Assembly: GCA_044508675.1 (NCBI GenBank)
Contig: JBIQHF010000004.1
Location: forward strand, 124,001-188,000
From: Raineyella sp044508675
Lineage (GTDB): Bacteria; Actinomycetota; Actinomycetes; Propionibacteriales; Propionibacteriaceae
DNA length: 64,000 nt
Direction of reading: 5' to 3'
Part shown: one piece after another, positions 16,637-25,674 of the stretch
Layout: each line of letters opens with the position of its first letter
Position numbering within the stretch: the stretch's first letter is position 1
Made by a program: the position numbers and the translations under genes
Notes under the pieces: model-generated
The model's input: the letters and a program-made list of their open reading frames with translations, nothing else
Told to the model about the DNA's origin: nothing
Database searches by the model: none

Positions 16637-19600
16637 CAGTACTGCACCTCCTGGCTGCGGCGACGGATCACCGTCACCTCATCCCGCTGGTTGCCGGTCG
16701 GGCCCACGTAGTTGAACCCGTACGCGTGTTGGGCATAGCCGCCGATCAAGTGGGTCGGCTTCATCAGCACCCTGGTGAGTGCGTTGTGGATGCCGCCGCG
16801 GGTCCCGGACGTCTCCGAGCGGGGGACGTCGACCGTACGCTCGGTGGCGTGGTGCATGAACACCGTGCCCTCCGGCATCCGGTGCGACACCACGGCGCGG
16901 GCCACGACCACGCCGTTGCGGTTGTAGGACTCCACCCACTCGTTGTCCTTGACCCCGATCTTGGCCGCGTCGGCCGGGGACATCCAGATGTTGGGGCCGC
17001 CGCGGCTCAGCGACAGCATGTACAGGTTGTCCTGGTACTCGGAGTGGATCGACCACTTGTTGTGCGGCGTCAGGTACCGCACCCCGACCTCCACGGCGGC
17101 ACTGTCGTGGCCGGTCGTGGCGGCGCCGATCCGGGCATCACCGAACAGCCGGTGCATGTCGAGCGGCGGCTTGAACGTCGGCAGGTTCTCCCCCAGGTCC
17201 GCCATCCAGTCGTGGTCGAGGAAGAAGTGCATCCGCCCGGTCAGGGTGTGCCACGGCTTGTCGCGCTCGACGTTCTGGACGAAGGCCGAGTAGCGCCGGC
17301 CACCGGTCTCCGACCCCGACCACTCCGGGGAGGTGATCACCGGCTGCGGCTGCTGCTCGGTGTCGGCGTACGTGATCCGGCGCCCCTCGTTCTCCGCGGC
17401 CAGGTCCGCCAGCCGGGTGCCCGTACGCTTCTCCAGGGTGTGGAAGCCCTGGGTGGCGAGGTGGCCGTTCGAGGTGCCCGACAGGCGCAGGATCATCTCC
17501 GCGGCCTTCACGTCGGTGTCCACCAGCGGTCGTCCGGCGCATGAGCCGCTGCGGGCCACGCCGTTCATCCGGGCCAGCTCGGCGATCTCCTGCTGCGGCT
17601 GGAGCACCACGCCCTTGATCGCCATGCCGACCTTCTCCGGCAGCGGTCCGATCGTGTCGAACTTGTCCCGGATGGCGGTGTAGTCGCGTTCGATCGTGAT
17701 CAGCTTCGGCATCGTGACCCCCGGGACCATCGGGGTCTCGGCGAGTGGCCGGGTCGCGCCGTGCGGCATGCCCATCGCGTCCGGCGTGTCGTGGTTGAGC
17801 GGTGCGGCGAGCAGGTCCTTGCGGATCCCCAGGTGGGTCTTCGCAAGCTCGGAGACGTCCCCGGCCAGGGTGCGGAAGATCTCGTAGTCGGTCCGGGTCT
17901 CCCAGGGCGGGGCGATGGCCGGGTTGAAGGAGTGGATGAACGGGTGCATGTCGGTGGTCGAGATGTCGTGCTTCTCGTACCAGGTCGCTGCCGGCAGCAC
18001 GATGTCGGAGTGCAGCGTCGTCGAGGTCATCCGGAAGTCCAGCGTCATGAACAGGTCGACCTTGCCGGTGGCCGCCTCCTCGCGCCAGACCATGTCGTTC
18101 GGCCGGCGCTCGGGGCCGCACTCGGCGGCCCGGACCGAGTCGCGCGCGCCGAGCAGGTGCTTGTGGAAGTACTCTGCGCCCTTGGCCGAGGAGCCGAGCA
18201 GGTTGGTCCGCCAGTTCACCACCACCCGGGGGAAGTTCTCCGGGTTGTCCGGGTCCTCGCAGGCATAGCGCAGCTCACCCTTCTGCAGTTGGTCGATCAC
18301 GTACGCGGGGACCTCCATGCCGGCGGCCGCCGCGTCCTCGGTGATCTTCAGCGAGCTGCGGTCGTACGTCGGGTAGCTCGGCATCCAGCCGCGCTTGTTC
18401 GCCTCCATGAGCGTGTCGGCCGTGGTGCGGCCGCGCAGCCGGTCACCGGCCAGTGGCGACAGCAGCGCGTCGGCGGGCAGCCCGTCGTAGCGCCACTGGT
18501 CGGTCGCCAGGTACCAGTAGGAGGCGGTGGTCATGTGCCGGGTGGGACGCTGCCAGTCGAGCGCGAAGGCGTACTGCTGGAAGCCGGTGATCGGCCGGAC
18601 CTTCTCCTGCCCCACGTAGTGCGCCCAACCGCCGCCGTTGCGGCCCTGGCAGCCGCACATCATCACCAGGGCGATCATCGTCCGGTAGATGGTGTCGGAG
18701 TTGAAGTAGTGGTTGGTGCCGGCGCCCATGATGATCATCGAGCGGCCGCCCGAGTCGTCGGCGTTCTGGGCGAACTCGCGGGCCACCCGGGTGATCTGGG
18801 GGGCCGGGACGCCGGTGATCGATTCGGCCCAGGCCGGCGTGCCGACCGCCTCGGGGTCGTCCTCGCCGCGCGGCCAGTCGCCGGGCAGTCCGGCGCGCTC
18901 CACCCCGTAGTGGGCCAGCATCACGTCGAACACGGTGGTGACCAGCCGGTCACCGATCCGGCGGGCCGGCACGCCGCGCCGCAGCACCGAGGAGGCGCCG
19001 ACGTGCTGGGCGTCCTCGTCGTCGGCGGAGGGCACCGCGTCGAAGCGGGGCAGGGCCAGCTCGACCGGCTCGTACGCGCCCTCCAACAGGGACAGCAGCG
19101 GGTCGATGTCGCCCAAGTCGAGGTTCCACTGGCCCGCACCGGTCTCCCCGAAGCGGTGGCCCAGGGAGCCGCCGGGCACCCGGGGGGTGCCGTCGCGATC
19201 CATCATGACCGTACGGAACTCGGCGTTCTCCTCGGCGTTCTCCTCGGCGTACCCGAGGTCCGCGGCAGTGAGGAACTTGCCCGGCACCCGGGTCAGCGAA
19301 CCGTCGGGCAGGCGGTGCTCCTCGAGGGAGAGCAGGTACGGTGCGTCGGTGTACTTCTTCATGTAGTCCAGGAAGTACGGCGTGCCGCGGGCGACGTGGA
19401 AGTCGCGCAGGATCACGTGGCCCATCGCGAGCCCCAGCGCACCGTCGGTGCCCGGGTGGATCGACATCCACTCGTCGGCGAACTTGGTGTTGTCGGCGTA
19501 GTCGGGCGAGACGGTGACGACCTTGGTGCCCTTGTAGCGGACCTCGGTCATGAAGTGGGCGTCGGGGGTGCGGGTGACCGGGACGTTGGAGCCCCACATC

Positions 19601-20430
19601 ATCAGGTAGGAGCTGTTGTACCAGTCGCCCGACTCGGGCACGTCGGTCTGGTCCCCGAAGACCTGCGGGGAGGCCATCGGTAGGTCGGCGTACCAGTCGT
19701 AGAACGACAGGATGGAGCCGCCCAGCAGTGAGTAGAAGCGGGTGCCGGCGCCGTACGAGACCTGGCTCATCGCCGGGATGACCGTGAACCCGGCCAGCCG
19801 GTCGGGGCCGTAGCGCTTGATCGTGTAGACGTGCGCGGCGGCGGCGATCTCGTTGGCGGTGTCCCAGCTGATCCGGACCAGCCCGCCCTTGCCGCGCTGC
19901 GACTTGTAGGCCCGGGCCTTCTCCGGGTCCTCGACGATGGACTCCCAGGCATCGACCGGGTCGGGGTGCTGCTGCTTCGCCTCGCGCCACAGCCGCAACA
20001 GCACCGACCGGGCGTACGGGTAGCGGACCCGGGTGGGGGAGTAGGTGTACCAGCTGAACGCCGCACCACGGGGGCAGCCGCGCGGCTCGTAGTCGGGCAT
20101 GTCCGGGCCGGTGTCCGGGTAGTCGGTCTGCTGGGCCTCCCAGGTGATGATGCCGTCCTTGACGTACACCTTCCAGGAGCAGGAGCCGGTGCAGTTGACG
20201 CCGTGCGTGGAGCGTACGACCTTGTCGTGCGACCAGCGGTCGCGGTAGAAGACGTCGCCCTCCCGCCCGCCGGTGAGGAACAGTTGGCGCTTGTCCGCCG
20301 AGGCGGTGGCGCGTCGGAAGAACGTGCCCAGTCCGAGCAAGCCGTTCTCGTCGCTCGGCGTACGGGTGGCGCGCGAGGGGCGGTCGCCGGGGTCGGTTGC
20401 GCCTCCGGAGGGCCGTGCTGTGGTGGTCAT
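16636..20430 (-). CDS. narG: Respiratory nitrate reductase alpha subunit (Mo-bisMGD)
   Basis: NarG reduces nitrate to nitrite at a Mo-bis-molybdopterin guanine dinucleotide centre. The 1264-residue protein has the FS0 cluster ligands in STHGVNCTGSCSWKVYVKDG with RGCPRGA, and the Mo-ligand Asp in the segment DQTDVPESGDWYNSSY. No twin-arginine signal is present, as expected for the cytoplasm-facing enzyme. ATG at 20430 (MTTTARPSGGA) is preceded by AAAGGACC; the longer open frame to 21696 is antisense to nothing but overlaps narK in another frame and is rejected. Near residue 398 a 12-bp tandem repeat encodes AEENAEENAE. It is followed directly by narH. Confidence 0.98.
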   Translation of the reverse strand: MTTTARPSGGATDPGDRPSRATRTPSDENGLLGLGTFFRRATASADKRQLFLTGGREGDVFYRDRWSHDKVVRSTHGVNCTGSCSWKVYVKDGIITWEAQQTDYPDTGPDMPDYEPRGCPRGAAFSWYTYSPTRVRYPYARSVLLRLWREAKQQHPDPVDAWESIVEDPEKARAYKSQRGKGGLVRISWDTANEIAAAAHVYTIKRYGPDRLAGFTVIPAMSQVSYGAGTRFYSLLGGSILSFYDWYADLPMASPQVFGDQTDVPESGDWYNSSYLMMWGSNVPVTRTPDAHFMTEVRYKGTKVVTVSPDYADNTKFADEWMSIHPGTDGALGLAMGHVILRDFHVARGTPYFLDYMKKYTDAPYLLSLEEHRLPDGSLTRVPGKFLTAADLGYAEENAEENAEFRTVMMDRDGTPRVPGGSLGHRFGETGAGQWNLDLGDIDPLLSLLEGAYEPVELALPRFDAVPSADDEDAQHVGASSVLRRGVPARRIGDRLVTTVFDVMLAHYGVERAGLPGDWPRGEDDPEAVGTPAWAESITGVPAPQITRVAREFAQNADDSGGRSMIIMGAGTNHYFNSDTIYRTMIALVMMCGCQGRNGGGWAHYVGQEKVRPITGFQQYAFALDWQRPTRHMTTASYWYLATDQWRYDGLPADALLSPLAGDRLRGRTTADTLMEANKRGWMPSYPTYDRSSLKITEDAAAAGMEVPAYVIDQLQKGELRYACEDPDNPENFPRVVVNWRTNLLGSSAKGAEYFHKHLLGARDSVRAAECGPERRPNDMVWREEAATGKVDLFMTLDFRMTSTTLHSDIVLPAATWYEKHDISTTDMHPFIHSFNPAIAPPWETRTDYEIFRTLAGDVSELAKTHLGIRKDLLAAPLNHDTPDAMGMPHGATRPLAETPMVPGVTMPKLITIERDYTAIRDKFDTIGPLPEKVGMAIKGVVLQPQQEIAELARMNGVARSGSCAGRPLVDTDVKAAEMILRLSGTSNGHLATQGFHTLEKRTGTRLADLAAENEGRRITYADTEQQPQPVITSPEWSGSETGGRRYSAFVQNVERDKPWHTLTGRMHFFLDHDWMADLGENLPTFKPPLDMHRLFGDARIGAATTGHDSAAVEVGVRYLTPHNKWSIHSEYQDNLYMLSLSRGGPNIWMSPADAAKIGVKDNEWVESYNRNGVVVARAVVSHRMPEGTVFMHHATERTVDVPRSETSGTRGGIHNALTRVLMKPTHLIGGYAQHAYGFNYVGPTGNQRDEVTVIRRRSQEVQY
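19221..19244. repeat. 12-bp tandem repeat inside narG
   Basis: CGGCGTTCTCCT is present twice in direct succession, with a further partial copy CGGCGT after it. In the protein it gives a doubled Glu-Glu-Asn-Ala unit. The reading frame is kept. Confidence 0.85.
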
Positions 20431-20453
20431 GCTGGTCCTTTCGTGGGGGGCGG

Positions 20454-21788
20454 TCAGCCGGGGAAGGGTGCCTTGGGACGGGCGTACATCACCCAGGTCA
20501 GCACCGTGCAGAACAGGAAGTAGACGCCGCAGCCGATGAAGAAGGCGAAGGTGTCGATGTTGGCCAGGCCGACCCCGACGAAGAACGGGCCGAAGGAGGC
20601 GATGGCTGCGGTGAAACCGATGACGCCACCGGACTGTCGCGGCGGCATGATCATCGGCATCTGCTTGAACGTGCCGGCGTTGCCGATGCCGGCGAAGAAG
20701 AACATCGTGAACATTGCGACCAGGAAGCCCTTGTACTCGTCGGGCGACGCCGGGTTGAGGAAGCTGGCCGCCACCAGGATCGAGATCGTCATGCCCACCC
20801 CGGACACGAACGTCCAGATCGCGCCACCGAACCGGTCGCACAACGGCCCCCAGATCACCCGGACGGCCGAGGCGATCAGCGGCGGCAGGAACCCGAACGC
20901 GGCGCCGGCGACCAGGCCGGTCAGGTCGCCGTCCGCCGGGACGAACTTCGAGGTGATGCCGTAGGTGTTGTTGAACAGCAGCACGAACTGGGCGGCGAAC
21001 CCGGAGAACGCGCCGAAGGTCATCACGTAGATCAGCGTCAGGAACCAGGTGTTCTTGTTGCCGAAGATGTCCATCTGCTGGCGGAAGTTCGCCTTGACCG
21101 GGACATCCCGCAGGAAGAACCAGGCCAGCAGCGCCGCGAGGACCACCCAGGGGACCAGCACCAGCCCGACGTTGTGCAGCCAGATGGGCTGGCCGGCCGC
21201 CTGCTGGGGGGTCAGGAAGGCGGTGCCGAGCAGGCCGAAGCCCATCACCCAGGGGCCGAGGATCTGGATGATCGACATGCCGAAGTTGCCGATGCCGGCC
21301 TGGGTGCCCAGGGCGGTGCCCGACTTCGACTTGGGGAAGAAGTAGCCGGTCGACGGCATGTAGCCGGAGAAGACGCCGCCGCCGATGCCGCAGGCGAAGG
21401 CGAGCAGCAGCAGGGTGCCGTACGAGGTGGTCGAGTCCCGGACCGCGAAGGTCCAGCCGAGCATCGGGATCAGCAGCAGCAGCGACGAGATCGTCACCAG
21501 TTTCCGGGTGCCCAGGACCGGCGGCAGGAACATCCAGATCAGCCGGAAGAAGCCGGCGGCCAGACCGGGCATCGAGACCAGCCAGTAGAGCTGCTCGCGG
21601 GAGAGGTCGAAGCCGACCTTGTTCAGCTGGGGGGCGACGGTGGAGACGATGTACCAGGTGCAGAACGCCAGGATCATCGAGTAGGTGGTGATCCACAGGG
21701 TCCGCCAGGCCAGGCGATCGTCCCAGGTCTCCTCCTTGTTCGGGTCCCAGTTCGACAGATCTGGGGCCAGTGCCGAACCTACCGCCAT
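20454..21788 (-). CDS. narK: Nitrate/nitrite transporter of the major facilitator superfamily
   Basis: NarK-type carriers import nitrate, often in exchange for nitrite, for the cytoplasm-facing nitrate reductase. The 444-residue protein has about twelve hydrophobic segments. It shows the nitrate signature GIGGGVFSGYMPSTGYFFPKS near residue 140 and a second glycine-rich segment FFFAGIGNAGTFKQMPMIMP near residue 370. AAGGAG precedes ATG at 21788. It lies 23 bp upstream of narG and is probably the first gene of the nar operon. Confidence 0.96.
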   Translation of the reverse strand: MAVGSALAPDLSNWDPNKEETWDDRLAWRTLWITTYSMILAFCTWYIVSTVAPQLNKVGFDLSREQLYWLVSMPGLAAGFFRLIWMFLPPVLGTRKLVTISSLLLLIPMLGWTFAVRDSTTSYGTLLLLAFACGIGGGVFSGYMPSTGYFFPKSKSGTALGTQAGIGNFGMSIIQILGPWVMGFGLLGTAFLTPQQAAGQPIWLHNVGLVLVPWVVLAALLAWFFLRDVPVKANFRQQMDIFGNKNTWFLTLIYVMTFGAFSGFAAQFVLLFNNTYGITSKFVPADGDLTGLVAGAAFGFLPPLIASAVRVIWGPLCDRFGGAIWTFVSGVGMTISILVAASFLNPASPDEYKGFLVAMFTMFFFAGIGNAGTFKQMPMIMPPRQSGGVIGFTAAIASFGPFFVGVGLANIDTFAFFIGCGVYFLFCTVLTWVMYARPKAPFPG

Positions 21789-21808
21789 CGTTCGTCTCCT
21801 TAGCGCGA

Positions 21809-21820
21809 GGTAGTACTACC
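21809..21820. promoter_or_regulatory. 12-bp palindrome upstream of narK
   Basis: GGTAGTACTACC is a perfect palindrome 20 bp before the narK start codon, in a locally AT-richer stretch (21826-21880). Its half-site TACTACC resembles a NarL-type heptamer only loosely. It could be an operator for nitrate or oxygen control of the nar operon; no clear -35/-10 pair was identified. Confidence 0.35.
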
Positions 21821-21903
21821 GGTCATCGTGGTTCTTTTTACCAGGAATCGCCAGCTAAAATACAAGGATCTCGAGACAAATCTGGAGGGGCCCCGGAACG
21901 GTG

Positions 21904-22530
21904 TCAGGAGGAGGCGTCGAGCAGTGCCGGGGCGACCTGCTCCACGTGGGCCCAGTCGGCCCAGGTGTCGATGTCGGTGCACTCCTCGCCCGACACCGAC
22001 ACGGCGGTGAGGTCGAGGCTGGCGGTGAGCCGTCGCACGGAGGCGTTGGTGGTGCCGCCGTCGTGGCGGAGGGCGTCCAGAGCGCGGCGCAGAGCGCTCG
22101 GACGGTAGACCGCGGCCAGCCACTGCGCGTGGCCGTTGCGATCCAGCAGGTGGGCGCCGTCCGAGGTCCCCAGTCGGGCCAAAAGGCGCGAGGCGATGGC
22201 GGAGAGGAACGGCATGTCGCAGGCCAGGACGAGCACCGGGGTGTCGTCCGGGCCCTCGGGGTCGCCGGTGGCGGGCAGGAGGGCCAGGCCGGCTTCGATG
22301 CCGGCGACGGGGCCGCCGTACGCCGGGGACTCCTGGGTGTGCAGGACGCCGGCGGGCAGGCCGAGTGAGGGGGGTCCCACGACCACGCGCCGACGCGCGG
22401 TGGCGGTGGCGATGAAGGTGAGGTCCAGCAGGCGCCGGCCGGCCACCACCAGGTCGGGCTTGGAGGCGCCGTCCAAGCGGCGGGCGCGGCCGCCGGCAAG
22501 GATGAGGGCGTCGTAGGTGACCTCGGCCAT
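21904..22530 (-). CDS. mobA: Molybdenum cofactor guanylyltransferase
   Basis: MobA links GMP to molybdopterin, making the MGD cofactor that NarG needs. The 208-residue protein has the nucleotidyltransferase opening ALILAGGRARRLDGASKPDL, with the LAGG and SKPDL elements, and LVLACDMPFL with the Mg-binding Asp. The start at 22530 (MAEVTYDALILAGG) is preferred because a TAGTGT box lies 6 nt upstream. It is 115 bp upstream of narK on the same strand, which places cofactor synthesis beside the enzyme that uses it. Confidence 0.9.
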   Translation of the reverse strand: MAEVTYDALILAGGRARRLDGASKPDLVVAGRRLLDLTFIATATARRRVVVGPPSLGLPAGVLHTQESPAYGGPVAGIEAGLALLPATGDPEGPDDTPVLVLACDMPFLSAIASRLLARLGTSDGAHLLDRNGHAQWLAAVYRPSALRRALDALRHDGGTTNASVRRLTASLDLTAVSVSGEECTDIDTWADWAHVEQVAPALLDASS

Positions 22531-22536
22531 GCACAA

Positions 22537-22542
22537 ACACTA
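22537..22542 (-). promoter_or_regulatory. -10 box for leaderless mobA
   Basis: On the minus strand TAGTGT is followed by TTGTGC (6 nt) and the ATG at 22530. No Shine-Dalgarno sequence is present. Confidence 0.5.
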
Positions 22543-22619
22543 GACCAGGAAGCCCCGGAAGGCACGGGGGTGAGGTGTGTCCGTCGGGTCGGGACGGAAG
22601 GCCCGGGTGTCGGCCGGGG

Positions 22620-23504
22620 TCAGATGTCCAGCAGGCCGCAGAGGGCGTCGAGGCGACGGAAGGTGATCCGGGCGGGTGCCTGCTCGCGGACGATCGGCTT
22701 GGCGCAGAAGGCCACGCCCAGCCCGGCGGCGAAGATCATCCCCAGGTCGTTGGCCCCGTCCCCCATTGCGACGGTCCGTTCCCGGTCGGCGCCGACCCGC
22801 TCGGCGTACTCGCCGAGGAACTCGACCTTGGCCTCCCGGTCGACGACGCGCCCGGTCGTGCGACCGGTCAGCAGCCCCCGCTCGTCGACCTCCAGGCGAT
22901 TGGCCCGGACCAGGCCGATGTTCAGCCGGTCCGCCAGTGGCGCCACGACCTCGATGAAGCCACCGGACACCAGTCCGATGTGGCCGCCGCGCGCCTGTAC
23001 CGTGCGGACCAGTTCCTCGGCGCCCGGGGTGTAGGAGACCCGGTCCCGGACGTCGTCCAGGGTGGTGGCCGGCACGCCGGCCAGGGTCGCGACCCGCTGC
23101 GCCAGGCTCTCGGTGAAGTCGATCTCCCCGCGCATCGCCTGCTCGGTCACCCGGGCGACCTCCTCGCGGGTGCCTGCCGCCTCGGCGATCTCCTCGATCA
23201 CCTCGGAGGTGATGAAGGTCGAGTCGACGTCCATCACGACGAGCTCCGGCCCGGCCAGCAGGGGGCCGCTCACCACGGCGGCCGACAGGTCGTACGCCTC
23301 GGCGACGGGACGGATGTCGAGCGCCGGGGCCTCCCCCTCCACGTAGACTGCCTGCCAGGCCTGCTCGTCACGACGACGTGCGTCGGCTCCGTCGGGGAAG
23401 AGTCGCTTTGCGGCTTCGATCGCGTCGTCCGGGACGCCGGTGGGTGACACCAGTGCGACCCTGCGACGCTCGGGGCCTGGCTGGGTGGGGGTACCTTGCT
23501 GCAC
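22620..23504 (-). CDS. serB: Phosphoserine phosphatase
   Basis: SerB dephosphorylates phosphoserine in the last step of serine synthesis. The 294-residue protein has an N-terminal domain of about 90 residues followed by a HAD domain: VVMDVDSTFITSEVIEEIA (motif I, DVDST with Phe where Leu is usual), GLVSGGFIEVV (motif II), and TVAMGDGANDLGMIFAAGLG (motif IV). The start is GTG at 23504, 6 nt after a TAGGGT box. It is divergent from the S10 operon across a 528-bp gap and lies 89 bp upstream of mobA. Confidence 0.93.
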   Translation of the reverse strand: MQQGTPTQPGPERRRVALVSPTGVPDDAIEAAKRLFPDGADARRRDEQAWQAVYVEGEAPALDIRPVAEAYDLSAAVVSGPLLAGPELVVMDVDSTFITSEVIEEIAEAAGTREEVARVTEQAMRGEIDFTESLAQRVATLAGVPATTLDDVRDRVSYTPGAEELVRTVQARGGHIGLVSGGFIEVVAPLADRLNIGLVRANRLEVDERGLLTGRTTGRVVDREAKVEFLGEYAERVGADRERTVAMGDGANDLGMIFAAGLGVAFCAKPIVREQAPARITFRRLDALCGLLDI

Positions 23505-24032
23505 GCCGCGACCCTACCGTGGTCGCCGGTCCGGTCCCGCGGTCGTGCCGGGCGGCCACCGTCCGGCGGAGGTGGCGTGGGAACGGGCACCCGATTTGCC
23601 CATCGGCGCCGAGCATGACAACATAGTGGGGTTGCTCCGACAGGGCAGCATGTGTCATCAACATTCCATAGGGTCTCGCACGAGTTTCGGCCATCGCTGA
23701 GTCGGTGGTGTCCTCGGGAGTTCGCCCCACGATGGGGCAAATCACATGGGTAGATGACGCCCGCTGTCCGGCCGCCGCCAATGGGTACGGCTCGGAAGCC
23801 GGTGGACACGTACGCGTGGACTCCTGGTGGAAGAGACGCGCTGACCCCGGAAAAATCACATCAGGACGAAAAGCGGTCCTCTGTGTCTCCGGTAAGGCGA
23901 CACGCCCGACCGCGTGGGCCGCTCGATCCTTGTGATTGTGCGGGATCCGCCGGGTTTTGGTGGGGTCGGGAGGAACACGACCGGTACTGCTCACCCGAGC
24001 GGCCACCGAAGCACGAGAAGTAAGGACGAACT
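23505..24032. promoter_or_regulatory. Divergent serB / S10-operon region and S10 leader
   Basis: This 528-bp stretch has no credible gene. It is less GC-rich than its surroundings from about 23600. Next to serB, TAGGGT (23511-23516, minus strand) lies 6 nt before the serB GTG. Toward rpsJ there are several short stem candidates, such as GGTCG/CGACC near 23968-23986 and AGGAC/GTCCT near 23863-23880, and a ribosome binding site AAGGA before the rpsJ GTG. A long leader would fit autogenous control of the S10 operon, but no L4-type structure could be recognised and no strong -35/-10 pair was found. Confidence 0.5.
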
Positions 24033-24341
24033 GTGGCGGGACAAAAGATCCGCATCAGGCTGAAGGCCTATGACCACGAGGTCATCGACTCCTCGGCGCG
24101 CAAGATCGTCGATACGGTGACGCGAACTGGTGCCCAGGTTGCCGGCCCGGTGCCGCTGCCCACGGAGAAGAACGTGTTCTGTGTGATCCGTTCGCCCCAC
24201 AAGTACAAGGACAGCCGCGAGCACTTCGAGATGCGTACGCACAAGCGGCTCATCGACATCATCGACCCGACGCCGAAGACCGTCGACTCGCTCATGCGTC
24301 TCGACCTTCCGGCCGGTGTCGACATCGAGATCAAGCTCTGA
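24033..24341 (+). CDS. rpsJ: 30S ribosomal protein S10
   Basis: S10 is part of the 30S head; in bacteria it also works with NusB in antitermination. The 102-residue protein has the full family sequence, including IRIRLKAYDHEVIDSSARKIVDTV and the loop segment SPHKYKDSREHFEMRTHKRLI. The start is GTG with AAGGA 7 nt upstream. It is the first gene of the S10 block, with rplC 14 bp downstream. Confidence 0.99.
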   Translation: MAGQKIRIRLKAYDHEVIDSSARKIVDTVTRTGAQVAGPVPLPTEKNVFCVIRSPHKYKDSREHFEMRTHKRLIDIIDPTPKTVDSLMRLDLPAGVDIEIKL

Positions 24342-24355
24342 GGGACGTCTGAATC

Positions 24356-25027
24356 ATGAGCACTGAACGCAAGCTGAAGGGCCTGCTGGGCACCAAGCTC
24401 GGCATGACCCAGGTCTGGGACGCCGACAACAAGATCGTCCCGGTCACCGTTATCCAGGCCGGCCCCTGTGTCGTCACCCAGGTCCGCACCCCCGAGAAGG
24501 ACGGCTACTCGGCCGTCCAGCTCGCCTTCGGTGCGGTCAAGTCGAAGAAGGTGACCAAGCCGATGGCCGGTCACTTCGAGAAGGCCGGTGTCACCCCGCG
24601 CAAGCACCTGATGGAGCTGCGTACGGCCGACGCCGCCGAGTACGAGGTCGGCCAGGAGCTGGCCGCTGACGTCTTCGCCGACGGCGAGTTCATCGACGTC
24701 ACCGGCATCACCCGCGGTCATGGCACCGCCGGTGTGATGAAGCGCCACGGGTTCCGTGGCCTGGGTGCCGGTCACGGTGTGCACCGCAAGCACCGCGCCC
24801 CCGGTTCCATCGGTGGCGCCTCGACGCCCGCCCGCGTCTTCCGTGGCCTGAAGATGGCCGGCCGGATGGGCGTGGACAAGAAGACGGTGCAGAACCTCAA
24901 GGTGCACGCGGTCGACATCGAGAAGGGCCTCATCCTGGTCAAGGGCGCTGTCCCTGGTGCCAAGGGTGGCCTGGTCGTTCTCCGCAGCGCCGCCAAGAAG
25001 GCTGCCAAGGAAGGAAAGGCCGCATGA
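24356..25027 (+). CDS. rplC: 50S ribosomal protein L3
   Basis: L3 binds near the 3' end of 23S rRNA and reaches the peptidyl-transferase centre. The 223-residue protein has the typical GMTQVWDADNKIVPVTVIQ opening and the central extension HGFRGLGAGHGVHRKHRAPG. In the loop where E. coli L3 has the methylated Gln150 (GQNQTPG), this protein reads GASTPAR, so the PrmB target is absent, as in other actinobacteria. Its stop overlaps the rplD start by 4 bp. Confidence 0.99.
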   Translation: MSTERKLKGLLGTKLGMTQVWDADNKIVPVTVIQAGPCVVTQVRTPEKDGYSAVQLAFGAVKSKKVTKPMAGHFEKAGVTPRKHLMELRTADAAEYEVGQELAADVFADGEFIDVTGITRGHGTAGVMKRHGFRGLGAGHGVHRKHRAPGSIGGASTPARVFRGLKMAGRMGVDKKTVQNLKVHAVDIEKGLILVKGAVPGAKGGLVVLRSAAKKAAKEGKAA

Positions 25028-25674
25028 GCACCCTGACCATCGACGTCCTGGACGCCCAGGGCAAGAAGGCCGGCACCGCTGAGCTCCCCGCGGAGATCTT
25101 CGACGTCGAGCCGAACATCGCCCTGATCCACCAGGTCGTGACCGCCCAGCTGGCCGCTCGCCGCCAGGGCACCCACAAGGTCAAGACCCGGGCCGAGGTC
25201 TCCGGCGGCGGCAAGAAGCCGTGGCGCCAGAAGGGCACCGGTCGCGCCCGCCAGGGCTCGATCCGCGCCCCGCAGTGGACCGGCGGTGGCGTCGTGCACG
25301 GCCCGACGCCGCGCTCGTACGCCCAGCGGACCCCGAAGAAGATGATCGCCGCGGCCCTCAATGGCTCGCTGACCGACCGTTACCGTGACGGCAACCTGCG
25401 CGTCGTGACCGGTCTCGGTGTGGAGGACAAGCCCTCCACCAAGACCGCTGTCGGGTCGCTGGGCAAGATCACCGAGGCCCGCAAGGTCCTCGTCGTGGTC
25501 GACCGCGCCGAGGAGCTGCTGCAGCTGAGCCTGCGCAACGCGCCGAGCGTCCACCTGCTGGTCCCCGACCAGCTCAACGCGTACGACGTTCTGAACGCCG
25601 ACGACGTCGTGTTCACCCAGGCTGCCCTGGATGCCTTCGTCGGCCGACGTGCCGCCCTGGAGGAGCAGAAGTGA
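25024..25674 (+). CDS. rplD: 50S ribosomal protein L4
   Basis: L4 lines the exit tunnel and in enterobacteria represses the S10 operon. The 216-residue protein carries the tunnel loop KKPWRQKGTGRARQGSIRAPQW and the globular domain ending RRAALEEQK. ATG at 25024 overlaps the rplC stop (ATGA), and the stop overlaps the rplW start (GTGA), so translation of the three genes is coupled. Whether it autoregulates here cannot be told from sequence. Confidence 0.99.
   Translation: MSTLTIDVLDAQGKKAGTAELPAEIFDVEPNIALIHQVVTAQLAARRQGTHKVKTRAEVSGGGKKPWRQKGTGRARQGSIRAPQWTGGGVVHGPTPRSYAQRTPKKMIAAALNGSLTDRYRDGNLRVVTGLGVEDKPSTKTAVGSLGKITEARKVLVVVDRAEELLQLSLRNAPSVHLLVPDQLNAYDVLNADDVVFTQAALDAFVGRRAALEEQK

Noticed and set aside
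17761..19683. Open frame of 640 codons antisense to narG
   Set aside because: Shadow of narG with the same composition artefact.
20430..21696. N-terminal extension of narG to 1686 residues
   Set aside because: The extra 421 residues run through narK in another frame; ATG at 20430 with a ribosome binding site fits the known NarG N-terminus.
23590..23670. Minus-strand segment encoding YVVMLGADGQIG, resembling the start of a Nudix/isopentenyl-diphosphate isomerase
   Set aside because: The similarity covers only about 12 residues and the downstream frame is low-complexity; not enough to call a remnant gene.
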